Shown piece by piece: positions 23,503 through 35,327 of a stretch of DNA of 64,000 bases. A model generated the notes under the pieces. That model had not been told where the DNA came from, did no database searches, and saw only the letters and a program-made list of their open reading frames with translations. Each line of letters begins with the position of its first letter. Position 1 is the stretch's first letter. Source of the stretch: Gnetum montanum (Eukaryota; Streptophyta; Gnetopsida; Gnetales; Gnetaceae); NCBI GenBank assembly GCA_015680685.1, contig MNCI01005835.1:711939-775938 (forward strand). The letters are read 5' to 3'. A program made the translations under genes and the position numbers.

Positions 23503-26500
23503 CTAGTGATGCCAGGAGGCATCTAGAGGAGGAGGTGGAGGGTTATTTTCACCCTCATCACTGGGGTCACCGATATCGCCTAGTGCCTACAACATGATAA
23601 CACAATGACAATTAGTAATGAACACACAATAAAACAAGCCAATAGCTTAAACAAAAACAAAACATGATAAAAACTAAAATAAACAAACCTGAGAGGGTTT
23701 CAGAGTAGCATATTCCATGAGAAAATATTGAAGACCAACCTCTAGATAGTAGAGGAACTGATCTTCAATCATGTTAGCCTAGTCTATGTTCCCAAGATTA
23801 ACATCAATGAGGATGTTGCCCTCATTGATGTCACTCCATGTAGGTTACTCATGTGAGAATGTGGTGGTAGTTACCTCCCTTAAGATAGAGGTCATCTAAG
23901 AAGTAGGGGAGTTAGCTACAATCACATTATCTACAAACAACTTGTAGACACCCTCCACATTGATCCCCTTCATGAATAAATCCAATTAGCACCATTCAAT
24001 AGACTCATCCTACAACCATTTAAGGTAGGCATCCCACTCAGCTTTGTACTTTTTCTTATGGTTCTTTTGCACTCAGCCCCACTCAAGAACCCAAGTGCAA
24101 TAATCTTTCCATTCACTAGCCTTGGAGTTCAATAGGTCCATTTGGAGTTTCTGTTCTATGACCTCTCTAGCAAGGGAAACATTGGCATGAATAGCATTCA
24201 AATAACATGCCCAAGTTAGTTCATTAGTACTTAAGAAGTCCCTATTGGTCACTTGGGCTTCCACAAACTCCTTGTGAGCCTTGAGATTCCTCACCTCCTT
24301 GACCAGCTTCTTGTTATCCCTCTTTAACATCACAACTTGTTCCCACAAGAACTCGTTAGAGCATTTGCATTCCCACAAAGATTTTTCACATGAGAGTGCA
24401 CATGAAGTGATACTCTCATACAATTTATGTGGGACATTAAACACATCAATAGGTGGGAGTAGGTAATGTGTCAATCTCTACAACTTGGTTAGGATCCCAT
24501 TTTAGCTTAGGCACTATAAATGACACAGTAAAAAATTAGACACATAAAACTAATTAACAACTAAATAACAAAAGATACATAACCATAGAAACCAAGTGAA
24601 AATTGAAAACATGTAGACAACAAAGGAAAAATGAATTAAGAACTCTCATCAACTTCAATAGCTATCTATTGCAACCAGTTGATGATGTCTTCAGTCACAT
24701 CCCACATAAACTCAATCTTATCAAGGGTATCTACCCATGGTTTCATGTGGAAGGTGGAGGTGAAAGCATCAACTTGAGGCTCTGGAGCTACAATAAGCAT
24801 AATAAACAATTAACAACTATGACCAAGGCCAAACATGAAACAACAAAAAAATTAATATATACAACATATGGAACCAAAAATCATAAGTACCTAAAAGACC
24901 CTTTGGTGTAATGATAGGAGGTTCAGCTAGGTGTGAAATCCCGAACAAGGCATCAAGTCTATCCAATGGAGGATGGGACAAACCCTCATTCTCATGATGT
25001 TGTAATGCTCTCTCTTATTGGCATCTTCATTTCACTTCAATTTCTATTGTCATTGTTATGACTTCCTATTCCTATTGCTTTCTTGCAAGAATAACAACTG
25101 CAAAATATAGAACAACTTAACACATTTTGCCTAAGACAAAATCATAACTCAACTACATTACTTAAAACAAAAAATAATAAAATAAGTATAATATACCTTT
25201 AATCTCATGATGCACCCAATTAAGCTTAATGATTAATCTCCTCTTCAAGGACTCCTCAATGACTAGTGTTGCCTCATCAACCATAGGCCTATTTAGTTTT
25301 ACTCTAGTCAAACCCTCAGCTTCGGCATCCAACTTTTTAATCTTTTTCACATTTCCTTACTCAACGTGGGGTTCTCTCCCCATGGTGTCGGGGGATGCAC
25401 AAAAGGTACCACTAAATCCCATGGTGGTGATAGAGAATAATTCACCCACATCCTCTGGTGGGTCTTAGGCCTACATGGTCAAAATAAGATGCCTTAACCA
25501 AGGCCTAGTGAGTTGGGATGGGTCTTGAGTTAGTCATCGTCCATCCTTCCTCACCACAAGGAACTCCATGAATCTCCATAGGTATGTTGCAAAGAACATG
25601 AAATGCACATGGCACTTCATTATGAGATTGTTTCAAAGCTTTAGGATTTCCCCATGCAGTCCAAAAAGCAAATGAGTAGCCTAGTTAAATTAGGTGTCCT
25701 CGGTAAGGACCTTCTTCATGGTCCATGTTTGTTCAACGTTCATTATCTTCCCCTGTGATAAAAACTTAGGAAATGCACAGGATCAGAATAGGGGATACAT
25801 CTCTCTAGCCTCCAAAACCTAGAACTGGCTTAGAGAGAACCCGTTATTACCACAGCAAGTGTTTAACCACTCCTCCACTTCCTTCCGACAATCCACCTCC
25901 TTCCTTACTTTGGTGACAATCATTGTGCCATCATTAGGAACACCAAAGACATCATTAAAGGTGGATTTGTTAATGTCTAAAGTAACAATCACACTATGAA
26001 CATGGGTGATGAACCTCTTGACTCCTTTGCTAAAGGAGTTGATGATGTTCACCATTTCTATAGTGGGAATGATTGGGCTTGCGGGCCATGAAGATGTCAA
26101 GCAAGCTTGCATGAACAATCCTTGCCTAAATAGCCTCAAATGCTTAATCAGTAAGCTAATATTGTGCAAGTTCCACATCATCAAACTTAAGGATTAATGT
26201 CTCCTCAATGCATCCTAAAGTGATTATAGTAACCTTGGATGATGGGCATAACCCCTACAACATAACAAAAAAATGGCCTATTAGTCTTGACATAGCTGCA
26301 TCATGTCAACCAAATTAAAATAAAACTAGTACAATCATTTAAACAACCAAAGTCAAAATTAGAAAAATGTTGGCATGAGGATAAACAAAATCAACAAGCA
26401 AAAATACTCAGTTTGGCTATATGATAAAGGCATTGTAGAAACTCTAGGAGATGGATTTGCTTTTGCATCATGAGATGGGTTTTCCCACTAGCTATGTATC

Positions 26501-27229
26501 ATCCCATTAGCTAGAGACCTTCAGTAGGCCTTAGGATGATGTTTGATGTGATTTTCAAATTCATCCTTTAATTGTTTCATCATCTCAAGCCTCACTATTG
26601 GGCTTTTAGTAAACACCCTCAATGCTATTTAGGCTAAGGGTAAAAGATTGTCATCATTGACCAATCCTTGATCATTTACCCTATACCTATAGGTGAGTAA
26701 AACAATGAAAATTATTATAACTTGATTACATAACAATAAAGATAATAATAAAATTAAAATTAATAATTACACATATACTTCTTTATGATAGACAATGCTA
26801 GGAGAATTCTAGAACAATGTATGCACACAGTGGTCCACCAACAAAGTGTTATAGGTGCTGTATTGGTTGAATTTGGGCATTTTCTAAATTTTTGATAATT
26901 TATGAGTGCCCACGGTGGTCATGTCATCATTTGTGTTACCCTTTGCACAAGTCTCTAGATCATCAACTATGAACTTCACAATCATACTAGAAGAGTGAGG
27001 CAAGATGGTTTTCACAATAGCAGCTATTGTTTGGGATGCTAAGTGTGACCAAACCATCACATTGAAGTTCTGTAATAAGTAGGCTAGGAACTCCCTTACT
27101 CTTGGCCTAATCCATAGAGAGCAGTTTTCCCATTCCTTGTCAGGAGCTGGAGTGTTGGGCATAGGCATATGAATACAAAATAGAAGCCCCACTAACTCCA
27201 CCACTATCAAGACAAGCTTTAGGAAGGTC
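23503..27229 (-). pseudogene. Antisense intron-containing cargo gene of Tat-1
   Basis: The gene runs opposite to its host element. Inferred introns (minus strand, GT-AG): 26778-26687, 26407-26255, 25196-25098, 24890-24788, about 24645-24514 (donor lost) and 23688-23587. A weaker one, 27299-27230, precedes the first exon. Removing 23688-23587 joins MEYATLKPSQ to ALGDIGDPSD in phase, and the gene ends PPPPPLDASWHH-stop at 23503. Domains in order: an FCP1/NIF-like segment (27210-26900, RPRVREFLAYLLQNF and KFIVDD), an unrecognised middle region (26200-25500), a likely coiled coil (24474-24073; DNKKLVKEVRNLKAHKEFVE), and an acidic, Pro-rich tail. Tat-2 carries a homologue with the same introns. 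Some stops are present. The true 5' end and promoter were not found. Confidence 0.65.
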
Positions 27230-27449
27230 CTATACCATCAACAAATAACCATCACAACCTTGTATAAACCAAAATTAAAACTTAATAATTTTGAAATACC
27301 TAGAATTTTACAATTACCATGTCAATGATTTCACATGAACATAACAATAAAATTTGCAATTTTCAACATTTACAACCAAATAACACTTCAACCAAGGGCA
27401 ACATTTAGACAAAAATATCATATGGAATAGTTCACACTTGAATAGAAAT

Positions 27450-27561
27450 GATGGTTTACAACCAAAAGTGTGAGAATGACAGTTTACAACCAAAAACATG
27501 AAAATGACAATTTAGAGCTAAAAACATGGAAATGACAATTCATAACTAAGATTTTGGTTTC
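27450..27561 (+). repeat. 28-bp tandem repeat, four units
   Basis: Units start at 27450, 27478, 27506 and 27534, with a consensus close to GACAATTTACAACCAAAAAC then ATGAAAAT. It lies just upstream (minus-strand sense) of the first recognisable exon of the antisense gene, so it may belong to its leader or promoter. Nothing equally regular is seen in Tat-2. Confidence 0.7.
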
Positions 27562-29089
27562 AACGGTGAATTTCAGACATAGAACACAACCCAAGGCCAT
27601 AACCCAAAATTCAGCAAAACTACATAACAACACCAAAACTATAGAAAATGGCTATAGTGGAGGACTAGTAAAAAATATCAAAAAAAATTATTTGACTAAA
27701 ACCACTTCTAAACCCTCTTCAAGACTTCAAAAAAAAAATTTTCCAAAGTGTCAACATTGCCAATCTTCATAGGGGTAAATTTGTAATAGTCCTAAACCTA
27801 AATTTTGCATCACTTTGCCAAAAAATTTATAAAAAATTAACCACTTATTCAATTTTGATGATTTCATAGTTGTTGGAACCATAAAATGATGAACTACAAA
27901 CCCAAAACAAGAAAACATAAAAAAATCCTTGCCATTTTCACAAAAAAAAATGCAAAATTAGCCTAACCGTGACCATCATAGCCAAAACCCCACTTCGCAC
28001 AACTTTACAGAAAAATTCACTAGAAATTAACCATTCATCTAAATTTGATGATTCCATGGCCATTTGAATCCTTGAATAATTAAATAAAAAATTGCAATCA
28101 TAAAAATAAAAAATTAATGACCATTTATTGGAGAAAAAATATCAAATTTACACCTAAAATGGTTAGAAAACTAAAAACCCACTTGACATTGCCTCATAGA
28201 AACACCCAAAAAGAGTTAACTGTAAGGTGGAATTGAGGGGTTCAAAAACCAAATTGACCAAAAAATAGTAAACAATAACCCCATAACATAAAAAAATTAA
28301 ATCTCTTAGAGCTATTTTCATTTGAAAAAATTCAAAAGTGGTGTTGCTTTTTGCGAAGGAAAAGGCAAAGCTCCATGGAATTCACGGAAACAACATTTAT
28401 TCCACAGCGTAGGCAAAACCCAACATCTAAGTAATACTAAAACTATGTAAAAATGACCTATATCTATAGTGGAATATTCAAAAAATTCCAATCCAACAAA
28501 TATACAAGCCTAGATCTTAGAAAATGTAGGGCTTCTAGGCTAGAAACGAAATAAACTCTCATGGAAAAATGGTTAGAGCTATGCACCTAGGATATGCAAA
28601 GGTGGTGCCTTCTCGAATGGATGGTCATGGGAGTTGGAAGAGCCCATGGGCTATTGCATCTGCCTCTTCTAGAGCAAGATTTCTAACAAGATCCTTCCTT
28701 CTTAAAATGATGAAAAATTGATGCAAAAATTAATGAAAATCCTTGACTTCTGGTAGGCCTGGAGTAACTACATTGGCACTTGGTGAAGAAAAATCTTGGC
28801 CTACGTTGAGGCTGATGAAAATGGAAGCCAAAAATAGGTTTTAATCCTAGGTGCATCAACTTGGAGTGGTGGAACAACAATGATTTTTGCAAGGATTGAA
28901 GCCAAGAAAACCAAATTAAACCTAGGTGTCCACCATGAAACCTAATTTGCATAATGAACATCCACTAGTCCCACTTTACTAAGTGATGAAATTGGAAAGT
29001 AAGACTACATTGTATGGATGGGAAACCATTCCATTCAAACTTTCCAATTCCATGTGGACCCCACTAGGCATGTAAGAAATAAACTAAGA
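27562..29089 (+). other. AT-rich region between antisense gene and tandem array
   Basis: About 1.5 kb without a supported gene. A 92-codon minus-strand frame (28961-28683) could be an upstream exon of the antisense gene, but I found no counterpart in Tat-2. If the antisense gene has its own promoter it should lie here. Confidence 0.35.
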
Positions 29090-31115
29090 AAACATGACTA
29101 CGCTTGGATTTTGGCATCCCACACTAACTATGCTCGAGTTTAAGTCCTTAGAAGCCTTGAGATAGATGTCAAATCCAATTCACTACCAAAAACTATGTTT
29201 CTAGACCTACATCTATGTAAACTAACCTACAAGAAAATCTATAATTTATGACAAAATCAATTATTTCAAGTGACTATGCTAATCTAGGGCCTAACTACAC
29301 TAGCCCAGCATAGTTGCATGAAACATGATGCCTGTTACCACTTCCTAATAATCCACCTATGATGTGCTTTAACCCATGAAACCTTGTAACCAAATTTAGC
29401 TATTGGGAGTTAGAATTAGTAATCACCAAGCATCAAAATAGCTTCAAATCTCATTCTAGATTGGTTTTTGGGGATGACTACACCAGCCAGGAGCATGACT
29501 ATGCTAGCCCAACATAGTCAAGAATGGAATAAGCATTTTTTTCACTCATCAAGCTTCCAATCGACACTAAAGACCCATTCCATGTTCCCAAATCCTAGCT
29601 ACATCTCTTGATAGCTCTGAAACTTTATAAAACTCACCAAATGATGCCACAAATCAGCCAAAACCCATGACTATGTTGAAGGGAACCTATGACTACACTG
29701 GGCTAGTGTAGTGATAGGGTATTCAACTGAGATTGATCAAGGGAACAATAATAAACCTTCAAACTACCATTCGATAACCTCCACACCTTCCCAGGGCTCC
29801 TAGTAACCCTAAATTGATAACTAGTATAGCCAAAATCCATTTCAAACACCTATTCCAATGCTAACTATACTAGGAATTACATGCCTATACTAGGCTAGCA
29901 TAGTCATCAATGAAGCCTACTATAGTCCACATGAAAAACCTTAAAACAGGTTATTTCCAAGTCAAGTCAAATTCCGAAAAACTCTAGAGCTCTACTAGAC
30001 TAGATATTAAGACAAAACTCATCACTTTTCTTCCTAGACCTGTCAATTATGCTAGGAATTAAATGCTTACCTTAGGCTAGTGTAGTCCACATAGGAAATC
30101 CCAAAATGGACTAGAAACAACTCAAATTAACTTTTAGAAAGACCTAGAACCTCATCGAAGCTTGCTGAGATCACAAAACCCTAGGAATCAAGCCAAAACT
30201 CATCATTTTTCATCATAAACCTCTCAACTACATTAAGGATTTCATCCTTACAGTAGACCAACGTAGTTAAGAGGTATATGGCTTTCCAAAACTTAAACAA
30301 CCACTAAAAATAACAATTTCTAATGCCAAAACCCTAGCTAGCAACACTAGCAACCCCAAAAGTTCATGAGCATGGTCTATTGGTCATGGAGACTTACTTA
30401 GAATCAAAATCTATGCATGACTACATTGGCCCAGTGTAGCCCCAATGTAGACTTGTGTTGTGGCAAGGTTGAGTAGCATCATAACACTCTGAATAGCTTG
30501 AAACTTGACTTGGAAACCCAGGACCCTATTCCATTTCATCCAACTACAATTTCACTCTATTTCCATCATGAAAACACCAAAATCCTCATGACTACACTAA
30601 AGCCATGCATGACTACAATGGCCTAGCATACTCTAGTGGAAAATCCCACAAAAACCACTTTTGTTCCCTAATTTTGATTTTAGAATGATAAATTCAATCC
30701 TTCCAAGAACCTATGCTATCCTAGGAAGTTGGCAAAGCATTGACTCCAACCATGAAACTTCATGAATTTGTTTGATCTATGTGATTATGTTGGGACCTAT
30801 CTTGACTATGCTAGCCTAGCGTAGTCACCAACGGAAACATCATTTTTAGCTTCTAGAAGGTGACAAAAGAGCCAAAATGTGCCAATCTTCAATCCCAACT
30901 TCTTGCACTAGTTGTTTGGACCATCAAGAGTTCGAAAGTGATCATATTAAACTTGGGAAACTACTCATCAATGTTGACTATGCTAAGGATTTCCTGACTA
31001 CACTAGGCCAAAGTAGTCACCAGTAGATCCCAATGTAGTCACAAGAAAAATTGTCAATTTTGACTTGAAACAACCCCAAAACAACATCTTTAGGTGCCCA
31101 AACTCCCTTAGCAAC
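29090..31115 (+). repeat. Tandem array of about 190-bp units in Tat-1
   Basis: Each unit carries a pair of motifs about 20 bp apart: GACTAYRCTARGGA, then GACTACACTRGSCYAGYRTA followed by GTC. Pairs begin at about 29475, 29669, 29862, 30043, 30225, 30400, 30589, 30782 and 30975, and decayed copies are near 29096 and 29272. Intervals are 175-203 bp. Sequence between the pairs is also alike (CCAAAACTCATCA..., TTTTAGA..., AACCCTAG...). The motif is itself a near-palindrome and also occurs in the Tat-1 LTRs, so the array may derive from LTR sequence. Confidence 0.8.
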
Positions 31116-31814
31116 CTTATATCCTTATACCATGATCCACTAAGGCCTAAAACTAGTAAAATATAATCATTTTTTACTAGTATTGACCATGTTTTACCAC
31201 ATTTATTCCACTTTGATTGATTTAACCTTATTTCATGGTTTTTTTTAACTTGTTTTGACCTTATTATGCATTGTTGAGCTTTATTACTATCATTTGACCC
31301 CATTCAGCATTTACATAACTTTAATTTCATCATATCTACCTTGTTTTCTCTATCGTGACCTATGTAGACCTTTGTTAGCCTTTGATTAGTGTTAGGTGAT
31401 GGGGTTTGACCATCCTTGACCATCATTTGATACCATGTAACCATGGCCTACTAAGACCTTAGACTAACAACATGGCTCACTAAGGCCTAAAACTGGCAAA
31501 AATGTAACCTCAGTTGATCATATTTGATTTTATTTTTCATACTTTTGTTATGCTTTATATTTTTTTTAATCTTGTTTAACCTTTATTTAACCTTATGTGA
31601 CCTTTATTCTATCTTATTTATTCTCACCTACCTCTTGTAGTTTTGGTTGACATTGTTTGCATTTTGTTTGACACTAAAATAACATGTGTTTACATAGTTT
31701 CTAAGATATTTTATATTTTTTTGGCATTATTTACTCATTTTTACCTATGTGCCACTTAATGTACTTATGGTTGACATGCAAGACTAGAGTATGAGTACCT
31801 ACAAGTAAATCAAT
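31116..31814 (+). repeat. GGCCTAAAACTRG repeats, right side of the Tat-1 gap
   Basis: CCACTAAGGCCTAAAACTAG near 31138, TACTAAGACCTTAGACTAAC near 31449 and TCACTAAGGCCTAAAACTGG near 31475 echo the phrases at 22905-23170. The rest is T-rich, with repeated TTGACC / TTTAACC words. No coding sequence was recognised. Confidence 0.5.
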
Positions 31815-34800
31815 ATGCCTTTTGGCCTAAGCAGACCCCATGGTGATGTTGAATGGTGTATTGATCTTAACTGCCTAGATCTTGATCTTGAGAGTCTCGT
31901 CAACTATGTAGCTTCAATAGAAAAACCTCTAGAGTGGCTTGAAAACATAGTCAAAACCCTTAAACTAAAGTTGGCAACGTTACCAAAGACTATCTAGTTG
32001 AAGTTTCTATCACAACACACAGTGGTGAGGAGAAAACCCTAAAACTAAGTTCCTAGCTGAAACCTTAATAGGATTAAGACATCACCAAGGTCCTATGAGA
32101 CAATATTAATGTCATTTCCTAGTCATATGAAGATATGTCAGGTCCAAACACACATTTAGTTCAACATAACATCATACTTGATCCTAGCATTAGACCAATC
32201 AAGCAAAAAGTTTGTAAGATTAAACCTGATTTGGCCCTAGTAGTTCATGATGAAATCATAAAATTATACTAAGCTGGTTTCATTGGAGTTGTTTATTATG
32301 CAAAATGAGTATCCAACATAGTGGTAGTTCCTAAAAAATGGAAGTATATGCATTTGCATTAATTTCCGAGACCTAAAGTAGGTAACTATCAAAGATGATT
32401 TCCCTTTGCATAGTATTGATTAGCTTATCAATACTATGGTTGCACATGCCTTATTATTATTTATGGATGGATTCTTGGGATACAACCAAATTAGGATTAA
32501 CTTAGAACATCAACTTAGTACAACATTCATGACCCTTTGGGGTATCTTTTATTTACCATGATGCCCTTTCGCCTAACAAATGTAGGAGCAACCTACTAAA
32601 GAGTGATGATGTATATCTTTAGAGACTATATGCTAGGTTTGCTCAACAATTATGTAGATGATATAGATGTTAAGTCCAGAGTGGCAAATGACCATGTGCA
32701 TAACCATAACCTTGTACTTAAATGTTGGCTTAAGTATGAGCTTAGACTTAATTCCAAGAACTATGTTTTTAGCATCAAAACCAATAAGATGCTTAGCTTT
32801 GTAGTATCTAAAGCAGGGATACATGTCTATCCTAATAAGGTTAAAGCCATTTCCAACTTTGCAACACCTACTAACCTTAAGAAGCTTTAGGGACTTCAAG
32901 GAAGATTACAATTTATCAGTAGGTTTTTCTCTAGGCTAATAGATAAGTTACAATCCATGCAACACTTGCTTAATAAAGGAGTTCACTATGAGTGAATGGC
33001 TCAATGTTAAGAGGTCTTTGAAAATCTTAAGCAAGAGTTGGCCCAACTACTGATGGTCTATCCACCACATAAGGATAAATCCTTTTAAATCTACCTTACT
33101 ATCTCTAATGCATCCAATGCCTCTCTACTCTATCAAAAATGAGATGATGGAATAGAGTTACTAGTATACTACCTTAGCCATACATTGATGACCTTTGAGA
33201 CCCAATACATTGAAGTAGAGAAGTATTATCTAGCCCTAGTCTTCTCATTGAAGAAATGGAGACACTACCTCTTTAGGAGCTAGGTTAATGTCATTTTCAA
33301 AGACAATATTCTTAGAGCCATAATGACTAATATCTATGAAAGTATCTATATAGCTTGTTGGAAAGCCATAATAGCAGAGTTTGACCTTCATTACATCTCT
33401 TAAGCTTCAATGAAAGGTTAAGCTATAACTGCACAACTCATTGTTTTACCAGTAGAAGACCATGCAACCATTGACCTCAAATTCCCTAATCAATATGTCA
33501 ACATCGTTAGCCAAGTGTCCAAAGGCTATGAGATGGTCATGCACTTTGACAAAGATTTAGCTGCCCATGGGACTAGTGTTGTTGCCATCATAACATTCCC
33601 ATTTGGTGAAATCCAATTCTTTACTTACCATTTTAAATTCCCATGTACCAACAATGTAGCAGAGTACGAAGGTTGGATTAGGGAAATGATTGTAGCTCAT
33701 GACCAAGGGATAAAATGCTTAATGATCAAAGGTGATTCACAACTTGTGGTCAACAAAGTAATTGAGGTTTATGCATGTAAATCCAAACACTTGTAACCTT
33801 ATTGTGACCTAGGAAATAAATTGGTACAAAAATTTATAGACATTGATATCCAACATGTACCCCAATTCAAGAACACCATAGTTGATGCCACTGCAACATT
33901 AGCCCTCAGTGTGATGTCAGATATGTTTAGCAAGTTACCTTCCTTAACTATGGACTATGCTATTCCTATCACGTAGAGCACTAAGGATACCTTTGTAGCT
34001 ATAGTTCATACTACTCCTACAAAGGAGTGGTATGATGATATCAAGTTTTATCTTATGCATGCTAAACCTTCACAAGGCCTAATTGCTACTCAAAAGGATG
34101 TTGTACATAAATGATCAAAATAGTATGTCATAGTAGGCAATAACACATTATGTCAACAATCCTATGATGGCATATTTTTAGTGTGCTTGGGTAAAACCAA
34201 AGCTTGCATAGTCCTAGAGCAGGTTCATGAGGATGTATGTGGGGGGCATATAAGACCTAGAGCCATAATCACATGGATCAAATGGCTAGGCTATTACTAT
34301 TCCTATATAAAAAGTAACAACTTGTAGAAGGTTAAAACTTGTGACACTTGCCAATGGCATAGCAACCTTATACATGTATCACCAACTAAGTTACACACCA
34401 CTCAAATAACTTGGTCATTTCAATGACAAGGTTTGGATATCATTAGACCTATAACACCTAAGTATTCCACAGGGCATAGTTTCATCATCACTGCAATTGA
34501 ATAATTCACAAAGTTGGTTGAAGCTATTCCCCTAAGGAAGACAACATCTCAACAAGTTTGTAAATTCATACTAGATAACATAGTAGCCTATTTTGGTATA
34601 CCTATGATCATACTCATAGATAATGGACCATAGTTTAGTAGCTAAGAAACCAAAAAATTTTGTCACAACCTAGGAATTAACCATTCCTTCTTGTCACCAT
34701 ATTATCCTTAAACCAATGGGCAAGCCAAAGCAAACAACAAGGCCATCATAAACTTGCTCAAGAAGATGCTAAACAAAAACCAACACAACTGGCACGAATC

Positions 34801-35258
34801 GCTTGTCCATGCACTGTGGACCTACTGAACGACATTCCACATGGCAACCGGTGCAACCTTATATAGCCTGGTTTATAGTTCTGAAGCTGGTTTGCCTCTT
34901 GAATTGTAGGTGCCATCACTCTGAGTATCCCTATCAAACTTCATCAATGATGAATAGAACTAGGAGCTACACACTATGAACCTAGACTTAATGGAAGAGC
35001 AATGGGTGCGAACACTTGCTCAAGTCGAGCGGTATCAGGCAAGGCATAAAAGGGTAACACCACCATAACTTGAACAAGTATAAGATCAAGGAAGGAGACC
35101 TAGTCCTCAAAGCCATATGTGAGCATGAAAATAAATTCTCAGCCAACTAGAAAGGATCTTTCTTTGTCACTAAGGCTTACACCAACAAAGCCTTTAGGAT
35201 AGTGGACATGGATAAATATATGGCCAAAGAAGCCTTAGAGTTACGGTATGATGAATGA
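31815..35258 (+). pseudogene. pol: Tat-1 pol: RT, RNase H, archaeal-type RNase H, integrase
   Basis: The likely start is the ATG at 31815 (MPFGLSRPHG). RT spans about 32150-32900, with PIKQKVCK, VVPKKW, MPFRLTN and the catalytic NYVDDIDVKS (near 32652). RNase H at about 33050-33330 has NASNASLLYQ. A second, archaeal-type RNase H (33515-33790; FPCTNNVAEYEGW and KGDSQLVV) is the mark of the Tat lineage. Integrase is at about 34200-35000: GGHIRP...CDTC zinc part, GLDIIRPI (first Asp), LIDNGP (second Asp). In the third motif (TNGQAKANNKA) the catalytic Glu is Lys. The frame ends ALELRYDE-stop at 35256-35258. More than ten stops make it inactive. Confidence 0.88.
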
Positions 35259-35311
35259 GTGGTGTTTTTTGTTTCTTTGTTGATGTCTCTTGGATTAATC
35301 CTCTAAACATC

Positions 35312-35323
35312 AACAAAGAGGGG
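35312..35323 (+). promoter_or_regulatory. Tat-1 polypurine tract
   Basis: AACAAAGAGGGG followed by CCAA immediately precedes the 3' LTR start at 35328, as expected for plus-strand priming in Tat elements. Confidence 0.7.
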
Positions 35324-35327
35324 CCAA

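Noticed and set aside
27450-27561. A CRISPR-like array
   Set aside because: Units are head-to-tail 28-bp tandem repeats without spacers, in plant nuclear retroelement DNA.
28683-28961. An upstream exon of the Tat-1 antisense gene (92 codons)
   Set aside because: No homologous frame was found in Tat-2 at the matching distance, so it is not supported.
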